From contig NZ_BAXA01000001.1 in NCBI RefSeq assembly GCF_000698125.1, positions 434,001 to 498,000 on the forward strand: 64,000 bases of DNA. The letters run 5' to 3'. Under the pieces are notes generated by a model. That model was not told the DNA's origin, made no database searches, and worked only from the letters and a program-made list of their open reading frames with translations. Shown here piece by piece: positions 55,967-64,000 of the stretch. The DNA comes from Geomicrobium sp. JCM 19038. Its GTDB lineage: Bacteria > Bacillota > Bacilli > Bacillales > Marinococcaceae. Position numbers and translations under genes: made by a program. Position 1 is the first letter of the stretch. Each line of letters starts with the position of its first letter.

Positions 55967-57484
55967 GTGAATATTTCACAATTGTTAGAACGGAATGCAA
56001 GAAAGTATTATGACAAAGAAGCTTTTGTTAGTGGGTCGCTTCGTCAAACGTATGGAGACGTCGATCGAATCGTTAATACATTGGCAAGCGAACTTAGAAA
56101 TTTAGGCATTCAACGGGATGATCGTGTTCTGTTGTATTGCCCGAATACGATGGATTTCGTTTACAGTTACTTTGCGATCTTACGAATTGATGCAATTGTA
56201 GTACCGGTAAACGCAAAGTTCACTTCTCGAGAGCTTGCGTATGTTATTGAACATAGTGGAGCAAAAGCTTGTATTGTACATGAACAATTAATGGGTCATG
56301 CAGAGCCGCTCCTAGAGCGTCATCCGATCGTTTGGTTTACAACAGGGGAGACGAACGAACAAGTCGCTTCCATTTATCCAACTGTTGAAAGCGCTTACTG
56401 CGAAATAATTCAAAGTTCTAGAGAAAATGATGAACTTACAACGATTTTGTATACGTCTGGAACGACTGGTGATCCAAAAGGCGTGATGTTTAGTAGCCGT
56501 AACATTTTAAGTGTTGCCACGATGATGTGCATTGAAACAGAAATGAACGAGCCGTCAAAAGTGTTACATCTGATGCCGCTCACTCATTCGGCACCACTAC
56601 ATTTATTCTTTATAGCAGGGATGTATGTGGGAGCAACGCACATTCTTGCACCTACGTTTACGCCTGATCTGTTATTAGATCTTATTGAAGAGGAGTCTGT
56701 TACACACTTTTTCGGTGCACCAGTTGCCTATTTGTTAACTGCCAAACATGAACAAATCCAATCAAGAGATCTTTCATCGATTCAACGGTTTGTGTATGGC
56801 GGTGCACCACTATCGACTACAGAAGTGAAATTTGTTCAACAAGCGTTCCAGACCGATCGATTTATGTGCGTGTATGGTCTGACAGAAGCGGGTCCTAGTG
56901 GAACGTTTTTAGCCCCAAATGAGCACGAACGAAAAGCCGGAAGCATCGGTAAAAGAGCCGCATTAAACTGTGAAATTGATATTGTAAACGACAACGGTGA
57001 TCATGTGCCACGTGGTGAAGTTGGAGAAATCGTACTTCGCGGGGAAGGAACGATGCTTGGTCTTTATAAAGATGAAGCCAAAACATTAGAAGTGTTAAAA
57101 GATGACCTCCTCTTTACGGGAGACTTGGCTCAAGAAGATGAAGATGGGTATATCTGGGTTGTTGATCGGAAGAAAGATATGATCATTAGCGGTGGAGTAA
57201 ATGTCTATCCAAAGGAAATCGAACACGTATTACAAGATCATCCAGCAATTATTGAAGCAGCAGTTGTTGGTGTTCCGCACCCTGAATGGGGAGAAACGAT
57301 TAAAGCGTTTCTTGTAACGACCGATGGACAATTGCCGAACATAAACGATTATTTGTCTACGCAACTCGCAAGCTACAAGATTCCTAAACTGTACGAAGCA
57401 TTGGAAGAATTACCGAGAAACGCTTCAGGAAAGTTGCTAAAACAAGTGTTAAAACAAGAAAGGTTGAATCAAGATGAGTATTGA
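55967..57484 (+). CDS. AMP-dependent acyl-CoA synthetase/ligase
   Basis: The 505-residue protein has the adenylate-forming motif TTILYTSGTTGDPKGVM, the FGAPVAYLL and VYGLTEAGPSG segments, LFTGDLAQEDEDGYIWVVDRKKDMIISGG and a C-terminal catalytic lysine in RNASGKLLKQ. It activates a carboxylic acid to its CoA thioester with ATP; the acid is unknown. The start is GTG at 55967 with GAGGAGGG upstream. It overlaps the acyl-CoA dehydrogenase by 11 bases, so the product is probably passed to that enzyme. Confidence 0.92.
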   Translation: MNISQLLERNARKYYDKEAFVSGSLRQTYGDVDRIVNTLASELRNLGIQRDDRVLLYCPNTMDFVYSYFAILRIDAIVVPVNAKFTSRELAYVIEHSGAKACIVHEQLMGHAEPLLERHPIVWFTTGETNEQVASIYPTVESAYCEIIQSSRENDELTTILYTSGTTGDPKGVMFSSRNILSVATMMCIETEMNEPSKVLHLMPLTHSAPLHLFFIAGMYVGATHILAPTFTPDLLLDLIEEESVTHFFGAPVAYLLTAKHEQIQSRDLSSIQRFVYGGAPLSTTEVKFVQQAFQTDRFMCVYGLTEAGPSGTFLAPNEHERKAGSIGKRAALNCEIDIVNDNGDHVPRGEVGEIVLRGEGTMLGLYKDEAKTLEVLKDDLLFTGDLAQEDEDGYIWVVDRKKDMIISGGVNVYPKEIEHVLQDHPAIIEAAVVGVPHPEWGETIKAFLVTTDGQLPNINDYLSTQLASYKIPKLYEALEELPRNASGKLLKQVLKQERLNQDEY

Positions 57485-59150
57485 AACCGTTGAACGTGTC
57501 TTGCTAAAAAAATTAGAAGAAGCGTGTTCCCCACAGTTGTACGCATATGCAAAAGAAGAACTAAATATTTTCTACGCGAAATGTTATGAACAATTCGACG
57601 AAAGGGCAGCGCATACAGATCGTGAAGGACAGCCACGACTCATTCGTTATGATCGCTATGGGAATGATGTCTCACATGTGTGGGTAAATGAAGGGTATAA
57701 GAAGACGGTTGAAGAGACATACAATACAGGAATTGTTGGCTATGTTCACAAACCAATTCCAAAGCTCGGCTCAACCGGTAACTATTCTTATAGTTTTGCT
57801 CAAGGCTACGTACTCTCACAAGTTGAGCCTGGTTTTTATTGCCCGGTTACGTTAACGATGGCGGTAGCGTATTTGATTGATCATTATGCTGATGAGACGA
57901 TTAAGCAACGATTTTTGCCTCACGTGTTAGCAACCGGTGATGTGGAATTGTATGAGGGGGCAACATTTTTAACTGAACGCCAAGGAGGATCAGATGTTGG
58001 CGCTAATGAAGTTCGGGCTGTGAAAGAAGGCGACCATTATCGAATCTACGGTGAGAAGTATTTCGCTTCTAATGCTGGGCAGTGTGGTGTTGCAGCAGTG
58101 CTCGCTCGGTGCGACGATGCACCTCCTGGTTCCAAAGGGTTAAGTCTATTTCTCGTCCCTTGGAAAGACGAGGAAGGCTCAATCAATCAGCTATATGTAA
58201 GGCGGCTAAAAGACAAACTAGGGGTACGCGCAGTGCCGTCAGGAGAAGTCATGTTTGAAGGAGCAAAAGCGTATTTAATTGGTGAAGCAGATCAAGGATT
58301 CTATTATATGATGGAAGCACTGAATCTTTCACGCATTTGTAATAGCGTAGCTTCACTTGGCATTATGAAACGCGCATTGGTTGAGGCGAAGTCGTACACG
58401 TTATCGAGAACATCATTTAAACAACGATTAATCGATTTTCCGATGATTCAAGAAAGTATTGCAAAGTTGTATGCAAGGCAAGAAATTCAATTATCAGCAG
58501 TGTTTGATTCCATCGTCGTTTATGATGAATTGACTCGTAAAGGCAACGGGGATCCGTATTTAAATCGTCTGCTTATTGCACTATTAAAAGCAAGAACAGC
58601 AGAAGAAGCGATCGCATTTTCACATGAAGCAATTGAGATTCATGGAGGGAATGGGTACATTGAAGATTTTGTAACGTCAAGGCTTTTACGTGACGCTCAA
58701 GTGTTAACCGTGTGGGAAGGGACAGAGAATATTCTTGCCCTTGAAGTGTTGCGCTTAATTACGAATTATGAAGGCGAAGCGCGTTTTTTCAAAGAAATCA
58801 ATCGTCAACTCACGAAAGCAAAATTACAAATGAGTGATCATGTTTTGGTCGATGTTGAACAACATATTCACGAAGTTACGGCTGATTTTGCATATTTATC
58901 AACGTGTAACAAAGAAGAGCAGACACTACACGTACGATTGATCGCAAGAAAAATGGTGGACCTTCTTCTCGTTGTTCATGGCTATGCACGAATTGAAGAT
59001 CATCGTGACCACGTTCTTGCAAACATTTATTGTCAGGCAATCTGGCATCCGAATACGCTCGACAAAGAAAAGCTGGCGACACAGTTCATCGAGGAAATCA
59101 TTCATGTGAAAGATGCAGTTCTAAGTACTTCTGATAAGAGTACTTCATAA
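57474..59150 (+). CDS. Acyl-CoA dehydrogenase, AidB-like
   Basis: The 558-residue protein is longer than a typical acyl-CoA dehydrogenase (about 380). It has YEGATFLTERQGGSDVGANEV, which is the FAD and acyl-CoA region, YGEKYFASNAG, DFPMIQESIAKLYA, and HEAIEIHGGNGYIEDF with TVWEGTENI. This is the AidB/large acyl-CoA dehydrogenase group with an extra N-terminal helical domain. The Glu in the WEGTENI region is the usual substrate side. It oxidises a CoA thioester to the enoyl-CoA. It follows the AMP ligase directly in the MerR operon. Confidence 0.9.
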   Translation: MSIETVERVLLKKLEEACSPQLYAYAKEELNIFYAKCYEQFDERAAHTDREGQPRLIRYDRYGNDVSHVWVNEGYKKTVEETYNTGIVGYVHKPIPKLGSTGNYSYSFAQGYVLSQVEPGFYCPVTLTMAVAYLIDHYADETIKQRFLPHVLATGDVELYEGATFLTERQGGSDVGANEVRAVKEGDHYRIYGEKYFASNAGQCGVAAVLARCDDAPPGSKGLSLFLVPWKDEEGSINQLYVRRLKDKLGVRAVPSGEVMFEGAKAYLIGEADQGFYYMMEALNLSRICNSVASLGIMKRALVEAKSYTLSRTSFKQRLIDFPMIQESIAKLYARQEIQLSAVFDSIVVYDELTRKGNGDPYLNRLLIALLKARTAEEAIAFSHEAIEIHGGNGYIEDFVTSRLLRDAQVLTVWEGTENILALEVLRLITNYEGEARFFKEINRQLTKAKLQMSDHVLVDVEQHIHEVTADFAYLSTCNKEEQTLHVRLIARKMVDLLLVVHGYARIEDHRDHVLANIYCQAIWHPNTLDKEKLATQFIEEIIHVKDAVLSTSDKSTS

Positions 59151-59500
59151 CTAAAGAATTGTGAGTTTATCTAGAAGCCTTATTCGCCTACTATGCAATA
59201 AAACAAACACCTACCAAGTCGTACAAATTGTACTCTGTGAGTAATAAGAAAAATAATTCTATTACGATTATCCTATGAAGAAACAGCGGTAAGCTAGCCA
59301 CACTTGTCGCTTATTCATTGATAAGTATGTAACCAATAGGATATATTTTTTAAAGCGTAAGACACATCTTATATATAGGCGTGTCTTTTTATTTTTATAT
59401 ACGAAATACTTGAATTTTGATAGAATATTATTAAAATAAAGTGTTTAATTTTTCAGAAAGGGTACAACGAGAAGCTATCTACATAATAATTAAAGGGGAA
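59151..59500. other. Intergenic region before the peptide-binding protein gene
   Basis: This 350-base gap holds a possible terminator (GACAC...GTGTC plus TTTTTATTTT, 59361-59396), then a candidate promoter TTGAAT (59410-59415) and TAAAAT (59432-59437) at 16 bases for the next gene. No gene or RNA was recognised. Confidence 0.45.
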
Positions 59501-59506
59501 ATGGCA

Positions 59507-61108
59507 ATGAAAAAGAATGCTTTGCTGTTATTTAGTGTAGTGAGTGGATTAGCAATATTAGCTGCTTGTTCAGGGCAAGAAGAAGTAAGCGAAGACGAAC
59601 AAGCGGTAAGTGGGGAAGAAGCAGGGAGTGAAGCTGGAGAGCTTCTATTAGCAATGCCTTCGGATGCAGTCACGTTAGATCCTCATCGCTCAAACGATAT
59701 TCCATCGAACATCGTATCGACGAACCTTTATGAACGCTTAATTGAAACGGATGAGAACATGAACTTCATCCCCGGTTTAGCAAGCTCGTATGAGCAAATC
59801 GATGAAACAACGTGGGAATTTGAGTTGCAAGAGGGAGTTGAGTTTCACGACGGTGAACCGTTTAATGCTGATGCAGTAGAAGCAAACATTGAGCGCTTAT
59901 TAAACCCAGAGATCGCCTCTCCCCGTGCGTTTTTGTATGACATGATCACAGAAGTTGAAAAAGTTGATGACTTTACGGTGAGACTTCATACCGAGTATCC
60001 GTTTGGACCACTGCTTCATCATCTTTCTCATGATGGTGCGAGTATGATTAGTCCACAAGCCATTGAAGAAGGATATGATAACGAACGCAACCTCGATGTT
60101 GAGCCTGCTGGTACAGGTGCTTTTACATTTGACCGTTGGGATCAAGGAAATGAAGTTGTTCTCACTCGAAATGACAACTATTGGCGTGAACAGCCTGATC
60201 TTGATTCGGTTACATTTCGTGTGATTCCTGAACAATTGACGAGAATTGGGATGCTTGAGAACAATGAAGCACACGTTGCAGCATCGATTGAACCGGTCAA
60301 CACGACGGCTGTTGAATCGATGCCAAATGCGGAGTTACAAATTCAAGATGGTTTACGTGTAGACTATATCGGTTTTAATACGCAGTCTGAACCTTTTGAT
60401 GATGTTCGAGTTCGTCAAGCAATCACCTATGCAATTAATACAGAAGACATTATCACTGGTCTTTATGAAGGGTATGGCATGCATGCAAAAGGCCCAGTAA
60501 GTCCATTAGTATTCGGGTTCGCTGAAGGTGCTGAACCTTTAGAATATGATGTTGAGCAAGCCAAAGAGCTATTAGCAGATGCGGGATATGAAGACGGATT
60601 TAAAACGACCATCACGACCAATGAAGAAAATCCAATTCGCAATCAAATTGCTGCACTCGTTCAAGATCGCCTTAGTGAAATAGGGATTGACGTTGAAATT
60701 CAAAGTTTGGAATGGGGAACGTTTTTAGATGCAACGTCAGAAGGAACGTATGACATTCAGTTAAGTGGCTGGACAACAGCAACGGGTGACGCAGATTATG
60801 GCATTTACTCACTGTATCATACAGACAATTTAGGAAGTGCCGGGAATACGTCTTTTTATGAAAATGAGCAATTGGATACGTTGATTGAAGACGCTCGGCA
60901 AGAAACGGACGAAACGATACGACAAGAGTTGTATGAAGACATTACACAACAATTAATCGATGAGGCACCGCACATTTACACGGTTCATGAACAACACTTG
61001 ACCGGTGTGAATGAGAGTATTGAAGGGCTAATTCAACATCCGAATGGAACGTTCATTTTTGATGATGTACGTGTATTGGATGCTGTTGAGGAAGACGGAA
61101 GTTATTAA
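59507..61108 (+). CDS. ABC transporter substrate-binding protein, peptide/glutathione type (SBP_bac_5)
   Basis: A lipoprotein signal ends in LAAC with Cys21, followed by an acidic spacer. The body has the family-5 pattern: SDAVTLDPHRSNDIPSNIV at the start, EFHDGEPFNADAVEANIERLLNPE, GTGAFTFDRWDQGNEVVLTRNDNYW, and a C-terminal YDIQLSGWTT. These proteins feed oligopeptide, dipeptide or glutathione ABC importers. No permease or ATPase genes are in view, so its transporter is elsewhere or beyond the window. The start at 59507 has AAAGGGGAA upstream. A metallopeptidase gene follows after 12 bases. Confidence 0.9.
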   Translation: MKKNALLLFSVVSGLAILAACSGQEEVSEDEQAVSGEEAGSEAGELLLAMPSDAVTLDPHRSNDIPSNIVSTNLYERLIETDENMNFIPGLASSYEQIDETTWEFELQEGVEFHDGEPFNADAVEANIERLLNPEIASPRAFLYDMITEVEKVDDFTVRLHTEYPFGPLLHHLSHDGASMISPQAIEEGYDNERNLDVEPAGTGAFTFDRWDQGNEVVLTRNDNYWREQPDLDSVTFRVIPEQLTRIGMLENNEAHVAASIEPVNTTAVESMPNAELQIQDGLRVDYIGFNTQSEPFDDVRVRQAITYAINTEDIITGLYEGYGMHAKGPVSPLVFGFAEGAEPLEYDVEQAKELLADAGYEDGFKTTITTNEENPIRNQIAALVQDRLSEIGIDVEIQSLEWGTFLDATSEGTYDIQLSGWTTATGDADYGIYSLYHTDNLGSAGNTSFYENEQLDTLIEDARQETDETIRQELYEDITQQLIDEAPHIYTVHEQHLTGVNESIEGLIQHPNGTFIFDDVRVLDAVEEDGSY

Positions 61109-61120
61109 AGGGGAATTATG

Positions 61121-63949
61121 ATGAATGATTTACTAAACTTTTGGACGATTGATGGTGCAATTTCGGATTGTAACGATGACGGAGTTCCAGATGGTATTGC
61201 CATTCGTGTTACGGGTTGGAAAGAAGTCGGATTGCCGGAAGGTCTTATTGACTTTTCGGCACGTCTTGGTTATGAAACGTCGGCAATGAATCCAGATTTC
61301 CTATCAGAGAAGCCAACACGTTCTTCGTTCCATCTATCGATTGAAGGGGAACGTACCATTATTACGACAAAAGGAATTTGTGCGCCTACGAAAGAGGCAA
61401 TGAGTGAAGCCCTTCGTTGGTTTGCAAGTGAATGGCCAAAGGCAAGTAGTGAAAGCGTGACGACCATTGAATTAAGAAGCGGTCAATATCGTTTAAACGA
61501 GGGTACTTGGCTTTTGGACGAGTCAGAAGGAGCCAATCATTCATGGCCACTTACTCCTGTTGAAGGCTTAAATGAATTATTTGAACAAAGCAATTACAAT
61601 TCTGAACGACGTTTGTCATCAATCGTTTATAGAGACTTCACGATTGAATTCGATCAAAAACTCGGTATAAATGCTTTCAAAGAGACTTGTTATTACGTTG
61701 CGAAACTGGGCATGTACAGTACGCACATTCAATTCCCAATTACTGGAGATGAGCGAACGTTCCATGTAACGATCCATCACGATCATCAGGCAATTGTAAA
61801 TTTAGAAAAACAACATCTTCTAGTGCGAGGAAATGAAGAAGAGGTTGTGTCATTTCTATATGCACTAAACCATGGGAATTTGAGAATTCCACGAGACGTG
61901 AAAGAAAAACCAACTGATACGATTCTAAATGTTAAATGGGCAAACGAAGGTGAACGTTCAGAGATTGAGACGTTTGTGGACAAGGTATGGCAACCAAATG
62001 CATCCATTGAAGTCTTCATTTCTGAATCAAAATCGGTTCGAGATCACCTTAAACAGCTGTGGCTTTCCCAAGGAGCCAGTGATGTACACGTTCGGTCATC
62101 GTTTAAGCCTGGATTTCATTGGATTCAAGAAGAAATTCTTCCTCTTATTGGTGAAGCAAAGCATGTGACAATTGCTTGTTTGGAAGAATCCGGGGACGGT
62201 ATGGAGATGCCGATCCGTTGGTTGCAAGAACTGTATCCAATCGATGAAATGATAGAAACAGACGAGAGAACTGTAGACGTTTCGATTAAGAAAGATTTAG
62301 AACATACGTATGAGGTTAAAGCGTACGACCGAGAAAATCAGTTGATTGTGGATACGTACTTAGACGTACCAACGAGTCAAGTTCCGTATATTAACGAAAA
62401 TTCTTGGTCTTACCCGACAACGAGTTATGTTGCCGTAGATGGTCAAAAACAGCTCGTCCAAAGCGATCGTGAACGGTTCTGGCGATATTACGTACAAGAA
62501 GTTTTGCCTACCATTCATGAACAGCTTGATCTTGACGAACAATCTGGAATGACGAAGCCTCTCTTTCATTCCTTAACGCTGGATGTGACGATGAGTGAAG
62601 CAGAAACGAAGCTGGATTTTGAACATGAACGGATTTCCTCAATGGAAGCCCTACATGAAGATTTGTATTTTAACACGCTAGAATATTACCGTGAACTAGG
62701 GCTTCAAAGAAGTGGGATTGCTTGGAATACACCTGGTGCGGTGTTGCCTTTTATGCACGTCGTTGAAGGAAGCAAACCGAAAGCTACGATAACCGTTACT
62801 CGTTGGCAAGACGTTCAAGAAGCAAACAGTCGATTTGTTCAATCGTTGTTTTTCAAAAATGATGAACTTTATTATGAAACAGATCAACACGTTCAGCGAA
62901 AAGTTACCTATTCCAATGATTTAGAGGATGAACGAATTGTAGAAGCGGCAAAACAACCCGGTGTTTCTGCATTTGAAGTCTCTCGCTCATTTAACGGAAA
63001 TCCAATTTACGCTTTTGAGATTACTGCTGAAACAAATGCAAGTTGGCAAAGTGCACGTAAATTAAGCGTCTATAAGCCAACCATTTTAATTGAAACAGGT
63101 CACCATGCAAACGAAGTGTCGAGTGTTCCAGCGTTGTATGAATTAATGAAACGCATCGATCAAGAAACATTAAAAGCAATTACAATCGTCGCAATTCCAG
63201 GCTCTAATCCTGATGGGACAGCTTTACATCAACAATTAATTAAAGAACATCCGGAATGGAAGCATCATGCGGCAAGGTTTAATGCAGTCGGTTTAGAGTT
63301 CAATCATTTTCGCTTTCAAGACAGTGTGTTTGGAGAAGCGATGAGCGCACCTGCACTGATTAATCGCTGGTTACCTGATGTTTATTTAGATAATCACGGC
63401 ATCCCTGCACACGAATGGATTCAGCCGTTCGCAGGTTATAATAGTCCTCCGCGATTCCCAGTTTCTTACTGGCTCCCAAACGCGATGATGTATGGGATTG
63501 GTAAAGATGTCGTCGATCGTGATGAGCATCGCTTAATTCTTGATAAGGCGACGGTCTGGAGTTCAAAAGCAATCGGTGAAAATCAACGTTTGCACAATAA
63601 AAACAAACAGTGGCAATCTCGCATTAAACGGTATGCCTATCCTCATGTCGCAAAGCAATTTCCATTGCCGACTGTGCATGATATGATCTTTAATCGATGG
63701 GAAGAAAAGGGGAGTCGCGATTCTACTCATTACATTTACCGGTATCCAGAATTGTGTAGTTTAGAAATCGTTACAGAAGCGGCGGATGAGACAGTTTACG
63801 GTGACTGGTTAGATGACTGTGTAAATGGTCAACGATTGTTTAACGAGAGTATCATTGAAATGGTTGCTTCAACAAATCAAACGATCGAGAAAGAATCAAC
63901 GTCTAAGAGTTTTGGGTTACGAAGAAGTCGACCGTTACGTATAAAATAG
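61121..63949 (+). CDS. M14 family metallopeptidase, large (943 aa)
   Basis: The N-terminal 600 residues are beta-rich and not recognised. From about residue 650 there is a carboxypeptidase A-type core: ETGHHANEVSSVPALYEL (HxxE zinc ligands), SNPDGTALHQQL, FNHFRFQD and VYLDNHGIPAHEW (third His), with a Glu in SLEIVTEA as a candidate catalytic base. No signal peptide is visible at the N-terminus (MNDLLNFWTIDGAISD), so the protein may be cytoplasmic. It is cotranscribed with the peptide-binding protein gene, suggesting it degrades an imported peptide. GGGGAA precedes the ATG at 61121. Unusual size for M14. Confidence 0.82.
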   Translation: MNDLLNFWTIDGAISDCNDDGVPDGIAIRVTGWKEVGLPEGLIDFSARLGYETSAMNPDFLSEKPTRSSFHLSIEGERTIITTKGICAPTKEAMSEALRWFASEWPKASSESVTTIELRSGQYRLNEGTWLLDESEGANHSWPLTPVEGLNELFEQSNYNSERRLSSIVYRDFTIEFDQKLGINAFKETCYYVAKLGMYSTHIQFPITGDERTFHVTIHHDHQAIVNLEKQHLLVRGNEEEVVSFLYALNHGNLRIPRDVKEKPTDTILNVKWANEGERSEIETFVDKVWQPNASIEVFISESKSVRDHLKQLWLSQGASDVHVRSSFKPGFHWIQEEILPLIGEAKHVTIACLEESGDGMEMPIRWLQELYPIDEMIETDERTVDVSIKKDLEHTYEVKAYDRENQLIVDTYLDVPTSQVPYINENSWSYPTTSYVAVDGQKQLVQSDRERFWRYYVQEVLPTIHEQLDLDEQSGMTKPLFHSLTLDVTMSEAETKLDFEHERISSMEALHEDLYFNTLEYYRELGLQRSGIAWNTPGAVLPFMHVVEGSKPKATITVTRWQDVQEANSRFVQSLFFKNDELYYETDQHVQRKVTYSNDLEDERIVEAAKQPGVSAFEVSRSFNGNPIYAFEITAETNASWQSARKLSVYKPTILIETGHHANEVSSVPALYELMKRIDQETLKAITIVAIPGSNPDGTALHQQLIKEHPEWKHHAARFNAVGLEFNHFRFQDSVFGEAMSAPALINRWLPDVYLDNHGIPAHEWIQPFAGYNSPPRFPVSYWLPNAMMYGIGKDVVDRDEHRLILDKATVWSSKAIGENQRLHNKNKQWQSRIKRYAYPHVAKQFPLPTVHDMIFNRWEEKGSRDSTHYIYRYPELCSLEIVTEAADETVYGDWLDDCVNGQRLFNESIIEMVASTNQTIEKESTSKSFGLRRSRPLRIK

Positions 63950-63989
63950 AAAAAAGCTAGGAGAGTCCAACGGACTTTCCTAGCTTTTT
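63950..63989 (+). terminator. Terminator of the peptide-binding and M14 operon
   Basis: AAAAAAGCTAGGAGAGTCC and GGACTTTCCTAGCTTTTT form a long stem with a short loop and a T-run, starting at the M14 stop codon. Confidence 0.88.
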
Positions 63990-64000
63990 GAATTAGATTA

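Overview
The window looks like a chromosomal segment of a low-GC, endospore-forming member of the Bacillaceae, probably an alkaliphile or halotolerant. Supporting points are a cotD-type spore coat gene, a Rap-Phr pair, a type B RNase P RNA, gpsB, mrfAB, parEC and a ykkC guanidine riboswitch, in local gene orders that resemble Bacillus subtilis (mrfA-mrfB-cotD-gpsB-rnpB-rlmL, and a CoA-binding gene near parE-parC). Several secreted lipoproteins are very acidic, which fits a salty or alkaline habitat. There are no tRNAs, insertion sequences, prophage genes or CRISPR arrays that I can recognise.

Layout. 0-2.1 kb: the 5' end of an MFS exporter, then a Rap phosphatase with an overlapping 42-codon phr gene. 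2.2-7.9 kb: SDR plus TetR operon with a palindromic operator, two GNAT acetyltransferases, a guanidine-I riboswitch driving a pair of SMR guanidinium exporters, an ArsR-type regulator and an MFS transporter. 7.9-17.2 kb: a carbohydrate-acid utilisation island. AraC regulator, SDR and FAH hydrolase lie on the minus strand. Divergently, a TRAP transporter (DctP, DctQ, DctM), a second FAH-fold enzyme of the AraD1 type, a ketoglutarate-semialdehyde-type dehydrogenase and a two-subunit UxaA-type dehydratase form one operon behind a perfect CcpA (cre) site. 17.3-19 kb: MFS transporter and TetR repressor sharing an 18-bp box. 19-24.9 kb: a run of small membrane or hypothetical proteins, an SDR, recQ and an MBL-fold hydrolase. 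25-27.8 kb: kynU-kynB-kynA, degrading tryptophan to anthranilate. 28-33.7 kb: a small protein, fused pabB-pabC, and mrfAB repair genes. 33.8-45.4 kb: cotD, gpsB, an RNase H-like gene, rnpB, rlmL, a CoA-binding protein, a Tat-exported GMC oxidoreductase pair, parE, parC and a YdjM-like membrane protein. 45.5-53.7 kb: a D,D-carboxypeptidase, a second TRAP transporter with an RraA-like aldolase, a ParB-like protein, an old yellow enzyme and a GNAT. 54-64 kb: an acidic lipoprotein, a MerR-AMP ligase-acyl-CoA dehydrogenase operon with a perfect palindromic operator, and a peptide-type ABC binding protein followed by a 943-residue M14 metallopeptidase.

An important caveat: about twenty genes, including parE and parC which are normally essential, are broken by frameshifts. 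Nearly all are single-base losses, usually within short homopolymers. This is far more likely to be uncorrected sequencing error than real decay, so these genes are annotated here as full-length loci with the break noted.
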